Source of the DNA: Paludibacter sp.
Lineage (GTDB): Bacteria; Bacteroidota; Bacteroidia; Bacteroidales; Paludibacteraceae
Direction of reading: 5' to 3'
Assembly (NCBI GenBank): GCA_009787075.1
Contig: WRGS01000130.1
Span: 1-6,319, forward strand
Length of the DNA stretch: 6,319 bases
The notes under the pieces were generated by a model. The model was not told the origin of the DNA and did no database searches. It was given only the letters and a program-made list of their open reading frames with translations. This document shows, one piece after another, positions 1 through 5,404 of this stretch. Positions within the stretch are counted from its first letter, which is position 1. The number at the start of each line of letters is the position of its first letter. Position numbers and translations under genes: made by a program.

Positions 1-2266
1 CAACCTGCGCAACTTTATTAAATATATTCATTCTCAAAGCGTTAGAAAACCAGTCCAATTCATCGGGAATAGGTTTTGACGCAGTACGGCAATCGCCATT
101 TGTATTAATAGAACCATTTTCACAGGTATTTATGCTAATGTCGTAACCCATTTCGTCGAATTGCCAAATCATTTTTGGACCTTGCAGCAAAACATTAAAC
201 GCCAAATTCATTGGCACACGGTTCAGGCGAACTGTTTCATTGGTTTTTACATCGCCATTGCCCCATTCTTTTGCCTTATAAAAATTTCGTTCTTCATCGT
301 GGCTGCCCGCATAAGAAACCCAGCCATTTTTATTTGCTGCCGAAAGCCCATCGCCATCGCGCAGCCAACCCATTGCCGTTTGCGAATAAGCGTTATTTGT
401 ATTTGCCCAGCAAAGCATTCCGTTGTTTACAAACCCAGGTTCTTCGCTCGAAACCCAATGTTCAAGAATGAAATAAACATCAGGTACAATGGATTTTATA
501 TGATTATAATAATCGTTAATAATTGTAACACGGTCATTGCAGTTTTCTCCGCAAAAACCCTGCGTCAAGTCCATTCTGAAACCATCGACTTGATATTCAT
601 TCAACCAAAATCCTAAAACACGTTTAAAATAATCGCGCGTACCTGAAAAACCATGATTAAAATCATGAAAAACACTGTATGAGTGTGGAGCGGTAACATT
701 AAAATACGGATTATTTGAACTGACATTGTTTGTGCTGTTATTCCAATAAAGTTTTGCAAACGGATTTATACCGGTTGCCTGATTGAAAACCATATCCAAA
801 ATCACGGCAATTCCGCGTTTATGGCATTCGTCAATAAGTGTTTTGTAAGCAGTTGCTGTTCCATAGGCTTTATCAGGAGCAAAATAATGATTTGGATTGT
901 AACCCCAACTTATGTTTCCGTCAAATTCTGCAATCGGCATAAGTTCCAAAGCATTTACTCCGAGCGCTTGCAAATAATCCAAACGATTAGTTATTTCATT
1001 TATAGAACGATAAGAAGAATAATCGCGAACCCAAAGTTCGTAAATCACAAGATTATTTTTGTCTGCCCGCTGAAAATTCATCGTTTCTTGCGACCATTGA
1101 AAACTCGGTTTTTGTGTTTGCAAAACAGAAACCAAACCATCTGTTTTGCCTATAGGATATTTTTTCAAATTTGGATAAATACCTGCCGAAATATAACTGT
1201 CGTTCCAAGGGTCAAGTACTTTTTCACAATATGCATCGGTAATTTTTACAATATTATTATCGCTTTGTTGCACTGCATATTGAAATGCGTATTCCCGCTG
1301 CGGCTCAAGGTTTGTGAGTGTAATCCACCAATTTCCTGTTGTCCCGTCTTTTTTCATTTGAAATGCGTTAGAATAAGCCCAGTCGTTGAAATCGCCAATG
1401 ACAAAAACATTATTCGGCAAAACATTATTTTTATCTTTTGCATAAAGCACAAGCGTTGCTTGCGTGGGGTCAGAGAGGTTATAATTAATTCCCGCAAGAA
1501 CTCCCGCTGGCAGTGTGGCATTTGCAGAAGTTGTTGGGATACAAATGCTTACGGTGTCATAAACGCTTTGTCCGCCTGCTGTTGCCTCGGCAATGCACTG
1601 ATAATCGCCTGCTGTGGAAAATATTTGTGAAAAATTCAAAGTTTGCGAATTTGCAACAGTTTGTTTGGTTTCGTTATTTATTTTTAATGTCAAATTGGCT
1701 GACAAAGAAGAAGATACAACGAAATTTACATTAGAATTTAAGTTAAGAATTTGATTGCCCACAGGCGAGTCAAATTTTACATTCAATCCCGCTGCAACAA
1801 TATCTACAAAAATATCACCTCCGTTAGAACCTTTACCCTCTTTATACTGACCTCCAACGGGCGTTCCATTACGGAAAACAAAAGCAAGTTTGGTAACCTC
1901 TTCACTCGAAGCAATTCCGTAATATGCTGCAATATTGGGACTGATAAGCAAACGGTATTTGTATGTTTCGCCCGCAATTTTTGTGAGTTTGTATTTTGGG
2001 CTGTTGTCGCCCCAAGTTGGTGCATGTTTCCAATCGCCATTCGAAGCGCTTGCGCTTGTCAATACTCCTGTGTGCGCATAAACATCATCGCCTGTGTAAT
2101 TTAACAAAGTGCCTGTGCATTGCGAGGCATCAAAAATTACTTCGACCGTTCCGTTAGGGTCGCTCACATAATCAACTGTTATAAAAGATGGATTTGTTGT
2201 TACAACTTGACTTGCTGCCAATGCGCTGTACAGCAACAATATAAACGAGTAAAATATCTTTCTCAT
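1..2266 (-). CDS. Secreted GH13 alpha-amylase-family glycoside hydrolase (partial, C-terminus beyond left edge)
   Basis: The frame is open from an ATG at 2266 to the window edge, giving 755 residues with no stop. Residues 1-19 form a signal peptide (MRKIFYSFILLLYSALAAS), so the enzyme is exported. Residues about 20-158 are a beta-rich N-terminal domain and 160-250 an Ig-like domain. Residues about 255-390 are a CBM48-like early-set domain with GDFNDW at 291-296. The (beta/alpha)8 barrel starts near 404. GH13 motifs are clear: region I DMVFNQ (491-496), region II GFRMD with nucleophile D566, region III ILEHW with acid/base E602, and region IV SHDEE with transition-state stabiliser D657. These residues imply a retaining alpha-glucan hydrolase acting on starch- or glycogen-like substrates; the exact substrate is inferred. 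The LEHW...SSEE and SHDEER contexts resemble an uncharacterised Bacteroidota amylase subgroup. Region I has Gln496 where GH13 enzymes normally have His. No susC/susD-like gene is visible. A C-terminal secretion domain, if present, would be off the edge. Confidence 0.93.
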   Translation of the reverse strand, partial: MRKIFYSFILLLYSALAASQVVTTNPSFITVDYVSDPNGTVEVIFDASQCTGTLLNYTGDDVYAHTGVLTSASASNGDWKHAPTWGDNSPKYKLTKIAGETYKYRLLISPNIAAYYGIASSEEVTKLAFVFRNGTPVGGQYKEGKGSNGGDIFVDIVAAGLNVKFDSPVGNQILNLNSNVNFVVSSSLSANLTLKINNETKQTVANSQTLNFSQIFSTAGDYQCIAEATAGGQSVYDTVSICIPTTSANATLPAGVLAGINYNLSDPTQATLVLYAKDKNNVLPNNVFVIGDFNDWAYSNAFQMKKDGTTGNWWITLTNLEPQREYAFQYAVQQSDNNIVKITDAYCEKVLDPWNDSYISAGIYPNLKKYPIGKTDGLVSVLQTQKPSFQWSQETMNFQRADKNNLVIYELWVRDYSSYRSINEITNRLDYLQALGVNALELMPIAEFDGNISWGYNPNHYFAPDKAYGTATAYKTLIDECHKRGIAVILDMVFNQATGINPFAKLYWNNSTNNVSSNNPYFNVTAPHSYSVFHDFNHGFSGTRDYFKRVLGFWLNEYQVDGFRMDLTQGFCGENCNDRVTIINDYYNHIKSIVPDVYFILEHWVSSEEPGFVNNGMLCWANTNNAYSQTAMGWLRDGDGLSAANKNGWVSYAGSHDEERNFYKAKEWGNGDVKTNETVRLNRVPMNLAFNVLLQGPKMIWQFDEMGYDISINTCENGSINTNGDCRTASKPIPDELDWFSNALRMNIFNKVAQV

Positions 2267-2291
2267 GGTGATAAATATTTAAAAATGGGCG

Positions 2292-2323
2292 CAAAGATAA
2301 AAAGATATTTTTTAATAAACAAA
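2292..2323 (-). promoter_or_regulatory. Bacteroidota-type promoter for the GH13 gene
   Basis: On the minus strand a TATCTTTG element (2299-2292) matches the Bacteroidota -7 consensus TAnnTTTG. A TTTG (2323-2320) lies 20 bp upstream, as expected for the -33 element. Transcription should start near 2286-2288, giving a 5' leader of about 20 nt before the ATG at 2266. The element sits in the 72-bp gap after the SPOR gene, so the amylase probably has its own promoter even if read-through also occurs. No Shine-Dalgarno sequence precedes the ATG, which is normal for this phylum. Confidence 0.7.
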
Positions 2324-2338
2324 TTTTTACAAAAAATT

Positions 2339-3250
2339 TTACATTTTTTTACACATAATCCAAACATTTTCAAATACTTTGTCGGAATTTTTAAGATTTT
2401 CCAAAGCATTTTTTGCTTCGTCAAAAGTAGCGAAACTTCCTGCTGAAACGCGCTGCAAATTTTCAGAACTGAAAATTTCTATATCAATTTGTAATCCATT
2501 TGTTTTCAATAAATTAGCATAATTTTCGGCAGCCAAGCGCGTTTTAAAACAGCCGATAATAATGTGAAAATTTTTTGCAGTTTCCTGTTTTTCAGCAGGA
2601 ATATTTTCCGTTTGTTCTTCTGTAATATCTTGATTTTTAGCGGTAAATTCGGCAATTTCTATCGTTGGCGTATTAATATTATTTAACATATTTACAAAAC
2701 TTGCCTGCTGTGGTTTTTTATCCAAAAAAGGTTGTGCGCCCAAAAATCCTACAATCAGCGCAAAAGATGCCGCGTAACGCAACATAGTTTTTGGATACAA
2801 AGTCAAAGTTATCGGTTTTTCTTTATGTTTATTTTTATTGTTAATAAAGTGAAAATCAACCTTTTGCAAGTTGAAATTTGCGGGTAGAAATTGAAAATCG
2901 TCTGCGGGAGAGAAAATCAGCGTTCCGTTATTCTGAGTAATTTTTCCAATTTTTCCAACAACAACAATCTCGCCGTATTGAAGTAAATTTCTGATTTTTG
3001 AAACATTATCATTAATAATATCAACTGCCTGTCTGTATGCGATTTGCTCTGTACGGGCAATTTCCATTTCGAGCAAACCGTCGGAATGCTGCAAAAGCGG
3101 ATTAAAACCAACAACAGCAAAGGGCGGAATAATCGTATTGCCTTGAATTTCAGAACTTTGCTGCTGAACAACAAAACCGCCAAGATTAGGCACAATCACA
3201 TAATCGTTGCGAATTAAAAGATTTTCAATATATTGGAAAAATTTTTTCAT
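2339..3250 (-). CDS. HU/CCDC81-like and SPOR domain membrane protein
   Basis: This 303-residue protein looks like a Bacteroidota family that joins a tandem pair of HU/IHF-superfamily (CCDC81-type) domains to a SPOR domain. Residues about 1-58 form the first HU-like unit, with the hallmark DYVIVPNLGGFV at 16-27. Residues about 60-135 form the second, with GEIVVVGKIGKI at 93-104 and an F-x-P turn near 113-115. A single hydrophobic segment at about 157-176 follows, then an acidic, Gln/Glu-rich linker (about 195-225). Residues 227-301 are a SPOR domain (FHIIIGCFKT...A.NYANLLKTNG, then VSAGSFATFDEAKNAL). SPOR domains bind denuded glycan strands of peptidoglycan, so the C-terminal part should be periplasmic and the HU-like part cytoplasmic. 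A role linking DNA or another cytoplasmic partner to the dividing wall is inference. The ATG at 3250 is chosen because the next in-frame Met (residue 62) would remove the first domain. mreC lies 153 bp upstream on the same strand. Confidence 0.88.
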   Translation of the reverse strand: MKKFFQYIENLLIRNDYVIVPNLGGFVVQQQSSEIQGNTIIPPFAVVGFNPLLQHSDGLLEMEIARTEQIAYRQAVDIINDNVSKIRNLLQYGEIVVVGKIGKITQNNGTLIFSPADDFQFLPANFNLQKVDFHFINNKNKHKEKPITLTLYPKTMLRYAASFALIVGFLGAQPFLDKKPQQASFVNMLNNINTPTIEIAEFTAKNQDITEEQTENIPAEKQETAKNFHIIIGCFKTRLAAENYANLLKTNGLQIDIEIFSSENLQRVSAGSFATFDEAKNALENLKNSDKVFENVWIMCKKM

Positions 3251-3255
3251 CGCCG

Positions 3256-3288
3256 CAAAAGTACGTTTTATTTATTTAACAAAACATA
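3256..3288 (-). promoter_or_regulatory. Putative promoter of the SPOR gene, implying a leaderless or near-leaderless mRNA
   Basis: TACTTTTG on the minus strand (3263-3256) fits the TAnnTTTG -7 consensus and ends only 5 nt before the ATG at 3250. The upstream element is weaker: TTTG at 3283-3280 gives a short 16-bp spacer, while TATG at 3288-3285 gives a better 21-bp spacer. If this box is used, transcription starts at or within a few bases of the ATG. Confidence 0.5.
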
Positions 3289-3295
3289 TTTCAGG

Positions 3296-3347
3296 CTAAA
3301 AGTTATCAACATGTTTTCAGAAGTTTTTCAACGATTTGAACTTTTAG
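3296..3347. repeat. 9-bp inverted repeat with a DnaA-box-like nonamer
   Basis: CTAAAAGTT (3296-3304) and its exact reverse complement AACTTTTAG (3339-3347) flank a 34-base spacer. The left arm runs into TTATCAACA (3303-3311), one mismatch from the DnaA-box consensus TTATCCACA. A degenerate copy, TTTTCAACG, lies at 3325-3333. The repeat lies in the 153-bp gap between mreC and the SPOR gene, just upstream of the latter's putative promoter. It could be a protein-binding site or a weak hairpin. There is no run of T directly after either arm, so it does not look like an intrinsic terminator. The function is unknown. Confidence 0.4.
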
Positions 3348-3403
3348 AGATGTCAATATTTTTTTATTATAATTATAATAATTTTGAATCTGAATTAAAT
3401 CCC

Positions 3404-4261
3404 TCAGTTTGCTTTTCCTTCTTCCACAAGTTGATTATTAAGTAGTTTTTCTTCGTCTGCATATTTAAAATTAACAATAGAAACGTGCGTAAGCGTGCGA
3501 AAATCAACCATAAGACGCACTTTGATTGTATAATAAGGGTCGCTTTCGTTGATATGAAATTCCTCAATTGTGCCAACGGGAATTCCTGCGGGGAAACTTC
3601 TTGTAAGTCCGCTTGTTACAATAGTGTCGTTTTTGTGAATTTCGACATGTCGGGCAATGTCCACCAAATTTGAAAAACGATAATCTTCGCCGTGCCATTG
3701 CAGCGAGCCGACATAATTGTTGTTCTCAAATTTGCACGAAAGTTGAAAACGCGGATTTAACAGAGGAATAACGATAGAAAAATGTTCGCTGACGGTTTTT
3801 ACAATTCCAACAACGCCTCTATCGCTAACCACACCCATATCGGGACGCACACCGTTTGTTTCGCCTTTGTTTAAAGTGATGTAATTGATAACTTTATTTG
3901 TTGTACTCCCAATTACTTTTGCCTGAATAAAACGATATTGCATTTCGGGCGGAATGTTGTATCTTAAACTGTCTGCCTGCTCATGTTGGCGGCTTGCAAG
4001 CAAATTCTGTAACTCAATAATTTTATTTTTCAATTCCGTGTTTTCTTCGGAAAGATTATTGTTGGCTGTACGCAGGTTGAAAAACTCAACAACATTATTG
4101 CTCAACGCATACATATTTGCCGCCACAGCATTGCTTGACGATAAAATCACGCTTCGCTGATAACTTTTATTATTTGAAATCAGCACAAAAGCCACAACTT
4201 CGAGCGCAATAAACAGCAAGATGTAACTGTATTTTATTAAAAATTTTATTAAATTTTTCAT
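3404..4261 (-). CDS. mreC: Rod shape-determining protein MreC
   Basis: MreC is a bitopic inner-membrane protein of the elongasome. Its periplasmic part helps position and activate the RodA/PBP2 peptidoglycan synthase in lateral wall growth. The 285-residue frame has the expected plan: a short basic N-terminus, one transmembrane helix (about 11-29), a coiled coil (about 60-98, rich in Asn, Glu and Leu), and then the beta-barrel-type periplasmic domain (about 108-268). Conserved family stretches are visible: LNKGETNGVRPDMGVV (130-145), GVVGIVKTVSEH (149-160), LLNPRF (167-172) and NDTIVTSGLTRSFPAGIPVG (211-230). The length is typical. The start ATG at 4261 directly precedes the membrane helix. 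The usual neighbours mreB (upstream) and mreD, PBP2 and rodA (downstream) are absent: panB is divergent upstream and the SPOR protein gene follows. The gene appears intact, so this is a rearranged locus rather than decay. Confidence 0.94.
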   Translation of the reverse strand: MKNLIKFLIKYSYILLFIALEVVAFVLISNNKSYQRSVILSSSNAVAANMYALSNNVVEFFNLRTANNNLSEENTELKNKIIELQNLLASRQHEQADSLRYNIPPEMQYRFIQAKVIGSTTNKVINYITLNKGETNGVRPDMGVVSDRGVVGIVKTVSEHFSIVIPLLNPRFQLSCKFENNNYVGSLQWHGEDYRFSNLVDIARHVEIHKNDTIVTSGLTRSFPAGIPVGTIEEFHINESDPYYTIKVRLMVDFRTLTHVSIVNFKYADEEKLLNNQLVEEGKAN

Positions 4262-4278
4262 TTTTAAAATTCAATTTG

Positions 4279-4286
4279 CAAAAGTA
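4279..4286 (-). promoter_or_regulatory. Putative -7 element of the mreC promoter
   Basis: TACTTTTG on the minus strand (4286-4279) matches TAnnTTTG and lies 17 nt upstream of the mreC ATG. No good TTTG is seen about 20 bp further upstream, so the -33 part is weak or absent. The box is identical to the one before the SPOR gene. Confidence 0.5.
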
Positions 4287-4353
4287 CAAATATTTTACGA
4301 TTTTTGGATTTAGAATTTGTAGTTTTTTTAATCGGTTTTTCAAATAAAAAAAT

Positions 4354-4383
4354 ATTGTATTATAAAAAAAAATTATAATTTTG
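4354..4383 (+). promoter_or_regulatory. Putative panB promoter
   Basis: TAATTTTG at 4376-4383 matches the TAnnTTTG -7 element. A TTTG-like ATTG at 4354-4357 lies 18 bp upstream. The predicted leader is about 30 nt, very T/A-rich, with no Shine-Dalgarno sequence, and ends in an A-run before the ATG at 4420. With the mreC element this makes the 158-bp gap (4262-4419) a divergent promoter region. Its upstream part is almost pure A/T, which weakens single-motif calls. Confidence 0.5.
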
Positions 4384-4419
4384 CCGTCTCAATTTTTTTA
4401 ATTTTTATTTTAATTTAAA

Positions 4420-5238
4420 ATGTCAGTTCATACCGAAGATACACGTAAAGTTACAACGCAGCGGCTTTTGGAAATGAAGCAACGCAGCGAAAAAATAAGT
4501 ATGCTAACCGCTTACGATTATACTATGGCTGCAATTGTTGATGCGGCGGGGGTAGATGTAATTCTCGTTGGCGATTCTGCATCAAATGTGATGTGCGGCA
4601 ATGTAACCACGCTGCCAATCACGCTCGACCAAATGATTTTTATGGGGAAGTCGGTTTTTAAAGCCGTTAAACGTGCACTTGTTGTGGTTGATATGCCATT
4701 TGGCTCATATCAGGGCAATCCGATGAAAGCCGTTGATTCTGCAATCCGAATTATGAAAGAAACGGGTGCAGATTGCATAAAAATGGAAGGCGGTGAAGAA
4801 ATTCTCGAATCGGTTGCGCGGATTCTGTCTGCTGGAATTCCTATTATGGGGCATCTTGGGCTTACTCCGCAGTCAATCAACAAGTTTGGCTCGTATGCTG
4901 TGCGTGCAAAAGAAGAAATTGAAGCCGAAAAACTTTTACGCGATGCGCATCTGCTTGAGCAGGCGGGCTGTTTTGCTATTGTTTTGGAAAAAATCCCTGC
5001 AACGCTCGGCAAACGTGTTACCGAAGAACTCGAAATTCCAATTATCGGCATTGGCGCAGGCAAATATACTGATGGTCAAGTTCTTGTATTGCACGATATG
5101 CTCGGATTGACGCAGGATTTTTCTCCGCGATTTTTACGCCGCTATGCAGATATGAAAACAGTTATGCAAAATGCACTGCAACAATATATTACAGATGTAA
5201 AAACAAATGATTTCCCAAATGAGAATGAACAATATTAA
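4420..5238 (+). CDS. panB: 3-methyl-2-oxobutanoate hydroxymethyltransferase (ketopantoate hydroxymethyltransferase) PanB
   Basis: PanB transfers a hydroxymethyl group from 5,10-methylenetetrahydrofolate to 2-oxoisovalerate, making ketopantoate, the first committed step to pantothenate and coenzyme A. It is a cytosolic Mg2+-dependent (beta/alpha)8-barrel enzyme, usually decameric. The 272-residue length is typical. Visible motifs in order: KISMLTAYDYTMA (25-37); ILVGDS with metal ligand D52; DMPFGSY with D91; KMEGG with K121 and metal ligand E123; GHLGLTPQS (144-152); VLEKIP with the presumed catalytic base E190; and PIIGIGAG (207-214). These correspond to E. coli Asp45, Asp84, Glu114 and Glu181, so the enzyme should be active. 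The ATG at 4420 gives the normal N-terminus. The gene stands alone here, with no panC, panD or panE alongside. A strong terminator follows about 75 bp after the stop. Confidence 0.97.
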   Translation: MSVHTEDTRKVTTQRLLEMKQRSEKISMLTAYDYTMAAIVDAAGVDVILVGDSASNVMCGNVTTLPITLDQMIFMGKSVFKAVKRALVVVDMPFGSYQGNPMKAVDSAIRIMKETGADCIKMEGGEEILESVARILSAGIPIMGHLGLTPQSINKFGSYAVRAKEEIEAEKLLRDAHLLEQAGCFAIVLEKIPATLGKRVTEELEIPIIGIGAGKYTDGQVLVLHDMLGLTQDFSPRFLRRYADMKTVMQNALQQYITDVKTNDFPNENEQY

Positions 5239-5313
5239 GATGATTTTGAAGTAAAAATCAAAATTATTAGAATTTGAATATTAAAACTCGCAATTAATTG
5301 TAAAGTTTAAAAA

Positions 5314-5353
5314 ATTAAGACAAACGCCTTCTCACGAGGGCGTTTGTCTTAAT
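5314..5353. terminator. Bidirectional hairpin terminator between panB and the HtrA gene
   Basis: ATTAAGACAAACGCC (5314-5328) pairs perfectly with GGCGTTTGTCTTAAT (5339-5353). The stem can continue inward by T5329-G5338, T5330-A5337 and C5331-G5336, closing on a TCAC tetraloop at 5332-5335, for about 18 bp in all. Read on the minus strand, the stem is followed by a run of six T (5315 side, complement of 5309-5314), the form of a good intrinsic terminator for the HtrA gene. Read on the plus strand, only an A/T-rich tract follows, but the arm itself ends in TCTTAAT, so it may also stop panB transcripts. The convergent gene arrangement fits a shared terminator. Confidence 0.88.
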
Positions 5354-5404
5354 AAATTATTACTTAATTTATTTATTACGTTTATTACTTTTTCAAAAAT
5401 AAAT

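Noticed and set aside
161..616. A plus-strand open frame over the GH13 catalytic region
   Set aside because: It is antisense to conserved regions II, III and IV of the GH13 barrel and has a composition typical of an antisense shadow.
821..1630. A 269-codon open frame on the plus strand
   Set aside because: It lies wholly antisense to the GH13 gene, whose frame carries all catalytic motifs. Its product is rich in Cys, Ile, Phe and Arg with no recognisable domain, as expected from a shadow frame.
2321..2339. A/T-only inverted repeat AAATTTTT / AAAAATTT after the SPOR gene stop
   Set aside because: It is made only of A and T in AT-rich DNA and overlaps the -33 element of the amylase promoter. 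It is too weak to call a terminator.
3303..3333. A replication origin at the DnaA-like sites
   Set aside because: There is only one near-consensus nonamer and one degenerate copy, and no dnaA or dnaN gene or box cluster nearby.
4710..5063. A minus-strand open frame of 117 codons inside panB
   Set aside because: It is antisense to the PanB active-site coding region, is Ser/Pro/Ile-rich and has no domain.
5241..5260. Small inverted repeat TGATTTT / AAAATCA just after the panB stop
   Set aside because: The stem is only 7 bp and mostly A/T, with no T-run after it. The strong hairpin at 5314-5353 is the better terminator.
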